From Sporothrix humicola (taxonomy: Eukaryota > Ascomycota > Sordariomycetes > Ophiostomatales > Ophiostomataceae), in contig WNYE01000024.1 of assembly GCA_021396245.1 (NCBI GenBank), forward strand, positions 1 through 64,000: a stretch of 64,000 bases of DNA, written 5' to 3'. This document shows, piece after piece, positions 11,465-22,000 of this stretch. The number at the start of each line of letters is the position of its first letter. Within the stretch, counting starts at the first letter, position 1. The position numbers and the translations under genes were made by a program. The notes beneath the pieces were generated by a model. It made no database searches. It had not been told where the DNA came from and saw only the letters and a list, made by a program, of their open reading frames with translations.

Positions 11465-12304
11465 TCATGGGCCCCGTCTTGAGCCGGGCTGTCCAACAAT
11501 ACTCGGAACATCCTTTGCAACCGTCGCCCAGTCAATGCCGGCAACACTCCATGGATCGTACATTGCGCCGTCCGACGAACGCTGCTCTTGAGAAAGCTGT
11601 TGTGACGGCGGCCGTTGGAATGCCTGCTCTAGCGCCTGCCGCTGCCGCTGTTCTTGCTGCTGCTGGATTCTCTGGTTCCGCTCCAGGACGTAGTCGTGGG
11701 AGGAAGATAGATGGCTCGGGAAGGGCCCGGGGGACGCCGCGTAAGTCGTCTCGCCGGAGCGCAGGTAGTTTTGCAGATACGCCTGTTGCTGGAGCTGGGG
11801 AAGGCGGTGCTGACGGGGCTGGGGTTGCTGGCTAAACTGGCTGAATTGGCTAGGATGGCTGAACTGACTGAACTGGCTGAACTGACTATGCTGGCTGTGA
11901 CGACTATTTTGACTGTGTTGGCTGTGTTGACTATAATAGCTGTCTCGGCTGGGATGATTCATGTGCTGAAAACGGGGATTGTGAATGTGATTGTGATTGT
12001 GCTGATTGTGCTCGTTATGACGCTGGACAAAACGCTGCTGCTGAATGACGCGATGCTGGGTAAACAAGTTCTGGTGCTGACCATGGCCGTACGACGGGGG
12101 CATTCCGCCTCCAAAGCCCGGGCCGTCTTGGCCGTAGTTGTGACCATTGGGAGGGTGGCCTTCGGGGTGGCGGCCACGGAGTCGACGGAGCGGCAGCTGC
12201 TTCTGGGACTGGTGCTCATGTTGATTCTGGCTCTGGCTCTGGCTCTGACCCTCACTCTGACTCTGGCTCTGATGTTGATTCTGATGCTGGTTCCGATGCT
12301 GGTC
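11465..12304 (-). CDS. In-frame downstream ORF of the Dbf2-type kinase (possible readthrough C-terminal extension)
   Basis: 279 sense codons directly after, and in the same frame as, the kinase TAG at 12305-12307. The first 67 codons (12304-12104) precede the first ATG, MPPSYGHGQ at 12103. Composition: Gln/His/Ser repeats (QHQNQHQSQSQSEGQ), Gly/Pro stretch, then [FHN]SQ triplets, a Gln/Arg-rich helix-like section (YVLERNQRIQQQQEQRQRQ) and a non-repetitive end, YDPWSVAGIDWATVAKDV then PSIVGQPGSRRGP. The last part looks like a real conserved motif. Options: stop-codon readthrough, a separate short gene from 12103 (212 aa), or a stop gained recently or by sequence error. No CTRAC branch point occurs between the TAG and 12104, so splicing around the stop is unlikely. 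Confidence 0.55.
   Translation of the reverse strand, partial: DQHRNQHQNQHQSQSQSEGQSQSQSQNQHEHQSQKQLPLRRLRGRHPEGHPPNGHNYGQDGPGFGGGMPPSYGHGQHQNLFTQHRVIQQQRFVQRHNEHNQHNHNHIHNPRFQHMNHPSRDSYYSQHSQHSQNSRHSQHSQFSQFSQFSHPSQFSQFSQQPQPRQHRLPQLQQQAYLQNYLRSGETTYAASPGPFPSHLSSSHDYVLERNQRIQQQQEQRQRQALEQAFQRPPSQQLSQEQRSSDGAMYDPWSVAGIDWATVAKDVPSIVGQPGSRRGP
11835..11950 (-). repeat. Coding 9-bp tandem repeat ([FHN]-S-Q triplets)
   Basis: Degenerate 9-bp repeats (CTGAACTGG-like on the plus strand) that encode SQHSQHSQNS and then SQFSQFSQF units on the minus strand. Such repeats expand and contract easily, and the product resembles a prion-like low-complexity segment. Confidence 0.75.
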
Positions 12305-14569
12305 CTACAACATGGTACCATAGGTCTCGGGGGCGCCTGTATCCAGTGGCACACCAAACGTTTCATTTGTGAGCGGCTTGCGCGGGCTGCTGCTGCCACC
12401 ACCAACACCACCGCCGCCGGCCTTTTCACCGTCGTCACCAGCGGTAGGGCCCGTTTTCCGGTGCCGGAAGGTGAAACCAACAAACAAACCCTTGCCCATG
12501 GCCTCGTCACGCTCCGCCATGGATTCGAGCGCTGTCTGCTTGTCGTGCACCTCCTTGTACTTGGCCATGTCGGCCTCGTTGGTGAAGTCGTCAAAGTAGC
12601 CGGCATCCGTCTCCGAGTCGAGCTCAGGCACGAAGGGCGCCTTGCTGGCACGCAGCGTCTCCCACTCGACCTCGGCAAAGTAGTGGTGCTGGTAGATGTC
12701 GTCGATGCGCGAGAAGCGCTTGGACCGCGAGTTGATGCACGTCGTGATAAAGTTCCACGTCCGGTTGCTCAAAAAGTAGTTGGGGTCCTCCCACACCGGC
12801 CGCTTGAGCACGTCGCGCCAGTGCTTGAGGTTGCGCCAGGTCTCGTCGGGCGTAGCGCCCGCAAACGGAGGGAAACCGGTCAGGGCCTCGAATAGCATGC
12901 AGCCCAAGCTCCAGTAGTCAACCGTGAAATCGTACTCTTCACCACGCAGCACCTCGGGTGCCATGTAATCGGGCGAACCCACAATACTCTTGGCGTAGTT
13001 GGTGTCCTTATCACGCATCGTGCGGTAGCCCTCGCGACGCTCAGCCATGGTGCGCTGCTCCATCGGCTTGCCAAACGGCACCGACGTCTCTGAGGCCTGC
13101 TCGAGACGCACGCGCATCGACTCAATCTTGGCGGGCGCCAGGAAACCAGCAGCCAGACCGAAATCGGTCAGCTTGACGTGGCCAGTCGAGTCGACGAGGA
13201 AGTTCTCGGGCTTCAAGTCACGGTGAATGTAGCCGAGCTGGTGCAGGGCGTCGACGGCACAGAACATCTCGGCAATGTAGAAGCGGGCGTGGCGGTTGGA
13301 GAGGACGCCCGTGTTGTTAAGCAGCGTCCGGAAATCGCCACCAGGCACGTATTCCATGGCCAGGTAGATGCTGGCATCGTCCTGGAACGAGTAGAGCAGA
13401 CGCACCAGCCACTCGCTCTTGGCCGTCGTCAGGATGTCACGCTCTGTTAGAACGTGGCGCACCTCGTCGAGCTTGAATAGCAGCTTCTTGCTCATCACCT
13501 TGAGGGCGCACACCTCGCGAGTATCCTTCTTCTGGGCTAAGAACACCTGGCCGTAGCCGCCCTGGCCGACCTGTGTCAGAATCTGGAAGTCGCCGTGGCG
13601 AAGGCGGACACGACGCTTGCGCAGGTTGGCACGCTCGCGGCCTGTGTACTTGTGCCACATCTGGTTATAGGTGGCCTCGTCGGTCTCGGGCGGTGCAGGG
13701 ATCTCGGACTGGAAGGCATTGAGGCGGCTCTGGCGGGCACCGACATAGGTCAGAAGGTCGAAGTAGTAGTCGAGGAAGTAGAGCTGGGTGACGTTGACAA
13801 GGCGGCGCACATTGGGCCGCTTCAAAATCTCGAGCTCTTCGGGGGTCAGGCCGCGCGAGGTGTTGAACTTCTTGACGTTGGGGGTGTTGGGCCGCTCGCG
13901 CGTGGGCTGCTGGTAGAGTTCGTGCCGTGAAGCAGCGGCGTGGCCGTGGTGATGTTGTGCCTGCTGGGCATCGGAAGTGGGCACAGGGAGGCGTGTCGGG
14001 GGCTGCAGGTTCTCCTTGCCCTTGTGAGCAGACGACGCGTCTGCACCAGCATTTGCATTCGCGTTTGCAGAGCCGCTGGCAATTGTGGATGTGGCGGGCG
14101 ATACAGCGCCCTCATTGCTGCCAATGGCCTTGTTCTCCTTGTTGGCGGGTGAGACACTCGTCTTCTTGTGGACGACGCTATCGTCAATAGCAAACGGGTC
14201 TTCGAGCTGGTGAGGCTGCTGCAGGCCGTTGCCCTTGGACGGAGCCAGGGGCTGACCGCTTGTGGAAGTCGTATTGTTGGAGGTGTTGCCGCCCGAGGTC
14301 TGCGGCCGGTTCAGACGCACGGCATTGTCAAACAGGCTGGGGATGGGCACGATGATGTTGCTCTGTTTCAGTCCGCTGCCTGCAACGTGCCCAATGCCGC
14401 TGTTGTCGTGTGCCGTGCCAACTTCGAACGCGCCCGGTGGCAGCGTCTTCTTGCTGGGGCTGCCCTGGGGCGTGCTTGTGGGTGTGAGGAAGTTGTTCTT
14501 GGTCGGTGTCTCGGGACGCGAGATGGCCGTGCCGGCCCGGTCGAGCAGATTGGCCATGAAGCTGGCCAT
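12305..14569 (-). CDS. dbf2: NDR-family Ser/Thr kinase, Dbf2/Sid2 type
   Basis: 754 aa from the first ATG (14569; upstream in-frame codons lack ATG). Dbf2/Sid2 kinases with a Mob1 partner act at the spindle pole body and septum in the mitotic exit/septation initiation network. N-terminal ~230 residues are disordered, with SxTPQGSPSKK near the start. The Mob-binding N-terminal region (TSRGLTPEELEILKRPNVRR, about 237-256) precedes the catalytic domain (about 328-630): Gly loop GQGGYG 335-340, Lys357, HRDLKPEN from 449, DFG 469-471, the NDR-type insert before the activation loop, SIVGSPDYMAPE with Ser528, DYWSLGCMLFE. The AGC tail follows with ETDAGYFDDF (about 653-662), then a Gly/Ser tail ending ETYGTML. 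Single exon. It terminates at TAG 12305-12307, after which the frame stays open for 279 codons. Sid2 is the fission-yeast name, SidB the Aspergillus name. Confidence 0.93.
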   Translation of the reverse strand: MASFMANLLDRAGTAISRPETPTKNNFLTPTSTPQGSPSKKTLPPGAFEVGTAHDNSGIGHVAGSGLKQSNIIVPIPSLFDNAVRLNRPQTSGGNTSNNTTSTSGQPLAPSKGNGLQQPHQLEDPFAIDDSVVHKKTSVSPANKENKAIGSNEGAVSPATSTIASGSANANANAGADASSAHKGKENLQPPTRLPVPTSDAQQAQHHHGHAAASRHELYQQPTRERPNTPNVKKFNTSRGLTPEELEILKRPNVRRLVNVTQLYFLDYYFDLLTYVGARQSRLNAFQSEIPAPPETDEATYNQMWHKYTGRERANLRKRRVRLRHGDFQILTQVGQGGYGQVFLAQKKDTREVCALKVMSKKLLFKLDEVRHVLTERDILTTAKSEWLVRLLYSFQDDASIYLAMEYVPGGDFRTLLNNTGVLSNRHARFYIAEMFCAVDALHQLGYIHRDLKPENFLVDSTGHVKLTDFGLAAGFLAPAKIESMRVRLEQASETSVPFGKPMEQRTMAERREGYRTMRDKDTNYAKSIVGSPDYMAPEVLRGEEYDFTVDYWSLGCMLFEALTGFPPFAGATPDETWRNLKHWRDVLKRPVWEDPNYFLSNRTWNFITTCINSRSKRFSRIDDIYQHHYFAEVEWETLRASKAPFVPELDSETDAGYFDDFTNEADMAKYKEVHDKQTALESMAERDEAMGKGLFVGFTFRHRKTGPTAGDDGEKAGGGGVGGGSSSPRKPLTNETFGVPLDTGAPETYGTML

Positions 14570-15694
14570 TGTGTTGTGGATTGAGCGAGATGTGAGGAGA
14601 GTCGACAAGAGGGGTTTGTTGAAAGTGCGGTCGCAGGAAACACTGACGCTGTCTAGGGAAGACAAGGTCGAGACAGAGAGAGAGACAACTGCGATGAAAA
14701 CAAAAAGAGAGGAGAGAAACAGAGAGTGAGGATGGAGATGACGATGCAGATGGCGAGATGGAAAAGGGAAAAAGAAAAGAAAGAAAACTGAGAGAGAGGG
14801 CTAGCTCTGACGGCTCCTGCTCTCAGGCACAACTCGATTGGACAGGCTTTGCCAAAGAATGCGCGGTTGTCCCGACCAAAGAAGAGGTCGAAGAGGGAAG
14901 AATGTCGATGGGGTTGTGGATTGACAGTTGACAGACAGATACGGCCGTTGGTCGTCGTGCAGAGAACAGCACTTTGTATTGCTCTTTCCCAATATGCAGG
15001 CTCGCGTCGCTATGGAGCACAGGGAAGGAAGGGATGGGAGGAGCAGAAGGAGGGGCCCAGAAAAAATTAATTGGCAAAAACAACAATTAGGAAGGCACGA
15101 TGGGGAACGATGGGGACGATTGGGCTTCCCTGCAGCGTGCATAATCGGATAAGTGCAGATGCTGGCAGGCACAAAGTGAGAGAGGGCCAGAGCTGCCCAG
15201 TCTGCTGGTTTGGCGGGCGCAATTGCCCCACCATCAACACAAACCCACAGTTGCCCCAGCAACGATCGCTCCTACTCGTTTCGCAAGCGCGCGGGCGCTG
15301 TTTCCAATTTAGGAACCAAATGAACAGCCGTCGGTTCTTTCTAGCATGCCTCGTATTACTTTTCAATGGCTTTTTGCCAGTGGCCGGGCATCAGAACATA
15401 GAAAATGATTAAAATGCAGAATTAATTACGGAGCTGTCTGGCGTCGTCAACGAGCATCATCGCCCGTAATTGTCTAGATTTCCCGTCATTCAATTCCAAT
15501 TGGCACACAAACACGAAAAATACTCAATTTGAAAACGCACTCAATTGCTATCCTGGTATTAAATTATCGCTTATCGTCATCCCAATCATGTCTATGCTAT
15601 GTGTTGTTTTTGTACGCGCTGCTCCAAATGATCAACAATATATACGTTGTGAGAACGAGAGAGAAAAGAAACCCTCCTAACTGCCGCCCTCCAC
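14570..15694. other. Intergenic, kinase promoter and gpi2 3' region
   Basis: Holds the leader and promoter of the kinase (purine-rich on the plus strand around 14640-14800, so CT-rich on the transcribed strand, usual for fungal leaders) and the 3' region of gpi2. Frames here, such as 14801-15262 minus, are not protein-like. Confidence 0.6.
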
Positions 15695-17797
15695 CTACAC
15701 ATCATTCCAGTGTCGCCGGCTGATGATGACTGGCCGTGCCGGGTCCCAGGGCCCGTAGATCTCGTTCTTGTACTTTTGCAGCCCAATCAGCCACCAACTG
15801 CAGCCGCCCATGGCGACAGCCGACAGCAGACAGGCCACGACCATGCCAGCTGTAGCGCCGCGCCAGGGCAGGCCCTCGCCCGGCTCGGTCAGGATAATGC
15901 CGACGCCCGCGCCGGCGCCGAGAACAAGGAGAACGGTGAGGCCGACGTGGTACTGCCAGCTGCGGTGGCGCGCATAACGCCGAAAGACTGGGAACAGGCC
16001 AAAGACCTCGATGCTGAACAGGGTCAAGCTGAACACCTGGCCCGTGGAGGGCAGACGGCTGGCGAGCACGGTCGAAGCCATGAGGGCGGCGTTTGTCGAC
16101 AGCGACGCGACGGGAAACTTGTGAGCCCCGACCCAGACACCCGAGTAGTCAAAGAAGAAGATGTTGATGGCGAGCAGCCAGAAGGACATGGCCCAGATAC
16201 TGTCCGATGAAGTGGAGCGTGTCAGCGACTTGAGAATGGGCGAGAGACCGAGCAAAGTAAAGTAAATGAGAACGGCCGACTTGATTGTGGCGACACGGTG
16301 ATGGCCACGCCCGCCACGAATCGGTGTCAGAGGCCGTCGTGGCGGAGGGTAGCGAGGTGTTGCTGGTGTCGTTGGCACCTGGATATCGCCTGCTCCTGAG
16401 CGGCTGTGCGAGGATGCTGGCCGACCGGTAGCAGCACCTGTTCCTGTTGTGCTGCCGTTGCTCACTTGCGATAGACTGGAGTGGTGCCCGACCGGCTGCC
16501 ATGAATTGCTCGTGCTTGTGCCTGCACTTCTGCTTGTCCCTAGACTGCCGTTGCCGTTGGCATACGTATTGGCCTTGCCGCTTCCCACTCGTCCGTGTCG
16601 GTTCGACATGTTCAGCAGACTCGTCGTCGAGCTGTTAGTAGACGCAGCAAGGCTGGGCATTGTGTCGACTGTCGAGGCCGCCGAGTGTTTCGATAGTCTA
16701 CTGACAGACTGGCTCGAAGGTGCCGAGTGCTGTGCGAGCGACGAAGTCGGTGGGGACTGGTCGGCACTGGTAGCACTTGTTGCACTCGTGGGACCACCGC
16801 GTCTTCCAACACGCTGTCCATTGGGACTCGGGAACCCGTCTATTTCTCCCCGATTGAAGGGCGGCCCGAAATCGTCGTCGTCAAAGCCCTCGGCTCGCCG
16901 CTCCCGCTGCTCCTGCCCGGCCCACCACTCCCACAGCACCCACCCCATGCACGTCGCGATGCTGCCCCAGCCGACGACCGACACGGGACTCACGCGGTCC
17001 TGGCTAATGCCCACGAAGCAGATGACAAACACAATCACCGAGCACACGTGTTGCACTATGACCGTGGAGTCGGCGACGAGCGGCCAAAAGTCGTACGGTT
17101 GCAGGCGGGGGTTGCGCTGGAGGTTTTCGAGGAACGTGGCCTGGTCGGTGTAGTTGTCCGGGTAGGACTGCTTGACCCACAGCAGCTTTTTCCATGTGCG
17201 CCGTCTGCGGCGGCGGCTGCGGCTGCGGGGCTCGCCGTTGCCCGACACGCCCAAAGCGTTGATGTGTGCGCCCGAGGCGGATCGTCGCAGGTTGCTGCTG
17301 CTCAGTCCGCCCGGACGCAGGGATTGCCGTGCGCCGAGACGGGTCTCGTGCGGCAGTTCGCTACCAGAAACGTTGTGGCTGTTCGCTGTACCACCGTTTG
17401 CACTGTTATTATGGTTTCTTGCGGCATTGCGGTCCCATGGCGGCGAGACAGATGTGTAAAATGCGTCTTCGGGGGCGAGGTGGTAGGGGTCGGCGCGGCG
17501 GCTGGTTGTTGCCGATGTTGGGCCAGTGCCTGTTGGTGTCGTCACGCTGGCCGATCGTAATGTGGCAGGTAGTGTAGATGATCGTGTGAGGCTGGGAAAG
17601 GGGCCGTCGAAGTCGGTAGAGAGGGCCGGCAGGGCAGCCTGCTGCCCGGACGGATGGGAGGAAGAGGATGTCGAAGTCGAAGTTGTGGAGGCTGGTGTCG
17701 GTTGGGATGGTTTGAGTGAGGGTTGCTGGGTCGGTTGCGCCTGGCCATTTGGCCGTCCTGACGCCATGGAGAAGACGGAAGCATCTGCAGTGGCCAT
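15695..17797 (-). CDS. gpi2: GPI-GlcNAc transferase subunit PIG-C/Gpi2
   Basis: 700 aa, single exon. Gpi2/PIG-C is a membrane subunit of the ER complex that transfers GlcNAc to phosphatidylinositol, the first step of GPI-anchor synthesis. The family signature WKKLLWVKQSYPDNYTD lies at 202-218, followed by DFWPLVADSTVIVQH and two hydrophobic segments (about 240-295). A disordered Ser/Thr/Gly-rich insert fills about 300-500. The C-terminal block (503-690) has several hydrophobic segments including IWAMSFWLLAINIFFFDY, KFPVASLSTNAALMASTVLA and VFSLTLFSIEVFGLFPVF, and ends in the family-like YKNEIYGPWDPA. A disordered N-terminus (1-195) ends in an RSRSRRRRRR stretch. Yeast Gpi2 is much shorter (about 280 aa); the extra length is disordered sequence. 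A GATA palindrome lies about 365 bp upstream. Confidence 0.92.
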   Translation of the reverse strand: MATADASVFSMASGRPNGQAQPTQQPSLKPSQPTPASTTSTSTSSSSHPSGQQAALPALSTDFDGPFPSLTRSSTLPATLRSASVTTPTGTGPTSATTSRRADPYHLAPEDAFYTSVSPPWDRNAARNHNNSANGGTANSHNVSGSELPHETRLGARQSLRPGGLSSSNLRRSASGAHINALGVSGNGEPRSRSRRRRRRTWKKLLWVKQSYPDNYTDQATFLENLQRNPRLQPYDFWPLVADSTVIVQHVCSVIVFVICFVGISQDRVSPVSVVGWGSIATCMGWVLWEWWAGQEQRERRAEGFDDDDFGPPFNRGEIDGFPSPNGQRVGRRGGPTSATSATSADQSPPTSSLAQHSAPSSQSVSRLSKHSAASTVDTMPSLAASTNSSTTSLLNMSNRHGRVGSGKANTYANGNGSLGTSRSAGTSTSNSWQPVGHHSSLSQVSNGSTTGTGAATGRPASSHSRSGAGDIQVPTTPATPRYPPPRRPLTPIRGGRGHHRVATIKSAVLIYFTLLGLSPILKSLTRSTSSDSIWAMSFWLLAINIFFFDYSGVWVGAHKFPVASLSTNAALMASTVLASRLPSTGQVFSLTLFSIEVFGLFPVFRRYARHRSWQYHVGLTVLLVLGAGAGVGIILTEPGEGLPWRGATAGMVVACLLSAVAMGGCSWWLIGLQKYKNEIYGPWDPARPVIISRRHWNDV

Positions 17798-19028
17798 TGT
17801 GTCGCTATGTCGAGTAGTGTCGTCTGAAAGGATCGTGGGTGGTATGTCGTTTGGTGGTCTCCCCTATCGCGATCGGTGTGGAAATGTGGTGTGAGGATGT
17901 CGGAGGTCACCGCGCTTCGAGAATCGTAAACAGCGCGAGAAATGGAAAGGGGGAGAAAAGAGCCCACGAGGGGGTTTGTTGCAGGAGCGCAGGTGTGACC
18001 TGCCGTCCAGGCATAGTCGACGATGTGTTGCAAAAGGGAAGGTGGACGTCGAGAAACAAAGGAGGGAAGGAGAGATTGGTGGATTGGAGATTGGCTCCGC
18101 TCTTGCCCACCCAAGTCCCAAAACGCGGCACGCTGGACTTGGACACACTTCGGATGGCAGGCTTATCGATAAGCTCATTTTAGCGTGGTGCTTGAATCGC
18201 GGATATTAGCGCCGAGACGCCTTGTCGCGCGCCCTTCAATGTGTCCACTAAAAGGTGCCTTTCAGGGCTGCAAATTTAGGGCTCCTGTCACCTTCTAGTA
18301 GGGAAGACGGTGCTCATACACCCGGATATCAAGTCAAGCCAAAGTCAGTCGTTACCCACCAACAGAACTTCTAGAAACACAAGAAGTTCAAATATAATTC
18401 TAGTCCTGCACGTCTCGATTGTACTATGCCGTCAAGCTCATTTATTGAGCGTCATACCCACAAAATCTAAGCTGATATAAAATGGCAAGAGCCATCGATC
18501 ACACTATATTCAAATTTGCATCTTCGCATTTTATGTTGGTCTCAGTCTGTAATAGTAATGGGTTTCCTCATATATTGTTTGCGCATCTGGCCTGTGCAGG
18601 TCTATGTCCAGGTAAGAAATAAAATAATAAACATGATAAGAGTAAGTATAAGAGAAATCCATACTAGGGGTATCCCACAAATAAATTCTACTGTCATCCC
18701 AAGTCTTGACAACCCAAAAAAGCAAACGCAAACATGAAAAAAAGAGACGAAAACAAAACAAACTCCGAAATCAGATCATCCCCTGGATATCAAAAAGGAA
18801 ATGACAAACGAGAAACGAAAAAAACAAGAAAACGCACCCACCCCTATATAAAGTCATAGACATCTGTCGTCGTCATCGTCGAAACCTCACACATTATCGA
18901 CTGCCACCCCTGATAATCCAAAAACGTAGGTAACAAAATGAAGGAGAAAGATGAAAGATAAATGGAAACAGATGAAGTACCACAAGTGGCGGCGTAATTA
19001 GTACAATGTCGAAAAGAGAAGAAGCCGA
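17798..19028. other. Intergenic between gpi2 promoter and areA 3' end
   Basis: Promoter and leader of gpi2 on the left, 3' UTR of areA on the right. Apart from the GATA palindrome at 18161-18174 I see nothing; the right half (18300-19000) is AT-richer and gene-free. Confidence 0.6.
18161..18174. promoter_or_regulatory. Inverted double GATA site
   Basis: GCTTATCGATAAGC, a perfect 14-bp palindrome holding two head-to-head GATAAG sites. GATAA/GATAG is the core site of AreA/NIT-2-type factors. It lies in the gpi2 upstream region, next to the areA gene itself. Use by AreA is inference. Confidence 0.5.
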
Positions 19029-22000
19029 TTACAGACTCATAGTCAGCCACTCCCACTCCTGAGGACCACCAGCTGAGCCGCCGGGCGTCATCATGGAGCC
19101 ACCCGAGGCTGCAGGGCCCATGCCGATCATGCCGGAGCCGACAATGGGACGCTGTGTGACACCAAAGGCGTTGGCCAGGCCCAGGTTGCTGGTGTGCTTG
19201 TCCATAAAGCTGAGGCCAGTGCTGGCGCTCATAGACAAAGCGTCGTTGGAGCCAGTCGAGTTGGCAGGGCTGTCAATGTCCATAATGCTGCTGCCACCAA
19301 GGCCGACATCGCTGGGCGTAACGGCCATAGAAGGCTGGTTGTTGTTGGTGGAAGCGGAGGAGTTGTTGTTTGTGTTGGCGCTGCTGACGCTCTTGCTATG
19401 ACGACGCTGGCGCTTAGACGTGGTGGACGAAGATGCAGCGGCAAGTGCACGCGGAAGCGAGGCTGCACCAGGACCGGGCGTGTTCTTGGGCGGGGCTGCG
19501 GCAATAGGAACAACGCCCTTGCCGCCACTGACGGACCCTGCGTAGCTAGCAGGCGTGCTGCCGGCAGTGTTGCCGCCGTTGCCACTGGCTGGGCTCTCGC
19601 TATCGTTGACGCTGCCGGCACGGTTGAGCTGCGACGGAGGTGTCGTAACGTTGGCGTTGGCGGCCGACTGGATGTTGACGTTGGAGGACGAAGCAGTAGC
19701 AGACATAGACAGAGTCGAGTTCTTGCGCGTGCTGGTGCCCGAAGCACCGCCCTTCTTCCCAGAACGAGTGCTGGTGCCACCGACAGGAAGGCTGGCACCT
19801 GAGCCACGGTTGCGTTTCTTAATAACATCCGTCTTCAAACTCAGAGGGCGGACAACACCATGCAGCTTCAGGAACAGGCCACAGGCGTTGCAGAGAGGCT
19901 GGCCCTCGGGGTTGCGGCGCCACAGAGGCGTGGTCTGCGTGAAACAGTTGGTACATGTCGTCGGCGCAGAAGACTCGCCCTGGGCCTGCAGGTTGGTGGA
20001 AGAGCCCTGCTTGGAACCTGGGATAGGCGGCGTGTTGGGCCGGCTAGGAGCAACCGAGGAGTAGCCCGAAGCGTGGCCGCCAAGGTCGTTCGGCGGAGAG
20101 TTGGGGTTGGACTGGCCCATCATGTCAAAGCCGCCCGAGATGCTGCCGGCGCGGTTGACGTTGGGCGTCGAGGCCGTGCGAGGCATCTTCTGCTGGCGAC
20201 GGTCAGTACTTGCACCGCTGATGCTGCCGTTGCGGAACGACTGCGACTGCGAGCGGGTCAGGTTGCTGGCGCTGTTGGCACCGCCGACCGAGCCGCTGTT
20301 GCCGTCCCACTCGCCCGAGTTCATGTCGCTGAAATCGTTGGTCGTCGTGCCACCAATGGTGACCTGCTTGCGAGGCGGGATGCCGCCAGGATAGCGAGCG
20401 GCCTGGGTGCTGAACTGGCCAGGCAGAGACGCATCCCAGCCAAGGTTGCCGTTGTTGACAGAACCAGGAGCGCTGCTGCTGCCATCCAGGCCAGAGTCAT
20501 CCATGCCGGGAGAATAATCGCCACTGTTCATGGCCATGTTGCGCTCGGCAAAGGCACCCGCATCATCCTCATCGGCATCAGAGTCGGCACCAAACGAGAA
20601 CATGTTGTCGCTGAGCAGGTTGTTGTTGTTCAGACCAGGGGACTGAGCAGAAACCTGGGCATCATGGTGTTGCTGCTGGAAGACCTGTGTGGGATCGATG
20701 TGGCTGAACGACGTCGAGAAGCCAGACACGCTCTCGGGGCCAGTGGTCGAAACGGAACCGGGCTGGAACATGTTGTTGTTGCCTGCACTGCTGCCGTACA
20801 TCATCGGGTTGGCAGAGTGGCCAGCGGTGGTCGTGATGCTGCTGGCAATGGACGACGAGATGGCACCCGTGGTCGAAGGAGGGCCCTGGCGGAAGCCCTG
20901 GGGGCCACGCTGGCCCTGGCCACGGATGTCCATGGCGCCAAAGTAGAAGCCTTCACCGTTGGGGCCACCGACGCTGCCGTCGTTAAGCGGGTGAGGGGTC
21001 GAGGCGGTAGAGTGGTAGGCAGAGCCAGGAGGCGAGTAGTAATCGGCGGTGGTGGGAATGGAAGAAGAGGGCATAGAGGGGCCGCTGTTGCCATACAAGT
21101 TGGAGAAGAGGCCGTGGTTGACCATGGGAGAGGTAGAGGGAGAGATGCAGAACTGGTTCTGGAAAGGACCAGCCGAAGTCAGGAGGTTGTCATTGTCCAT
21201 AAAGGAGTCCAGGGCGAAGGGAATGCCGTTGGGCGTGGGGTGGTCGTGGTTGGCGAGGCCAGTCGAGATGGAGTGGTCCAGGGCATAGTCCTGCAGCTCC
21301 GGGTCGACATCCAGGTCGCCGTTGTTTCCAGTAGCCGGCACATGGGGCGAGAAGTTGGCGGGCCGTTTCCGCGTCTGGGTTGTTAGTTTGAGTTTGGGTC
21401 CAGGAGCCTGGGAGGAGGAGGTGAAGGACGAGGGATGAGAAGTAGGGGCAGGAGGAGGGGGAGGAGGAGGACGCACCCGACGGTCGTCAATGCTAGTTTT
21501 ACGGTGATGGCGGGTGACATAGGCAAACTCGTCCTGGCCAACTTGGTGTTGGACAACAGGCACGCTCTGGGGAACAAACGCCTTTCCAGCATCCCGGCGA
21601 GACTTGATAGGAATGGCGCCGGCGACGGCATGGGCCGACGAGTGGTGGTCCTTGCTTCCGGGAATCATCATGCCACCGGCATCCGGTGTCAGGGCCGAGG
21701 CGGGCGACGCAACGTTGCGCGGGTCGATAAAGTCGTCCATGCTCATGGGATCGTTGGACGACCCAGGCATCCCGTACATGGGCTGCTGCTGGTTGTTGTT
21801 GTTCTGGAACAACATGCTCTGCTCACTAGACTTGCGAAGTTGGGCAATGCCACTGGGAGCATTGGCAACAGGGGCCTTGGGAGCGGCGGGCCTATTATTA
21901 TATGGTTAGTATGGGATGTTATCGTGAAGTGGATATTGTTGACAGTTCGTTATCTTTGTCAAACTGAAAATCGGGATATTTATTTACTCACTTTGGCGGC

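Noticed and set aside
11711..12895. 394-codon plus-strand frame rich in Leu/Val/Ala
   Set aside because: Antisense shadow of the Q/H/S repeats and the kinase C-terminus; hydrophobic repeats mirror the CAG-type codons.
19860..21386. 508-codon plus-strand frame
   Set aside because: Antisense shadow of areA exon 2; Arg/Val/Ala-rich without any motif.
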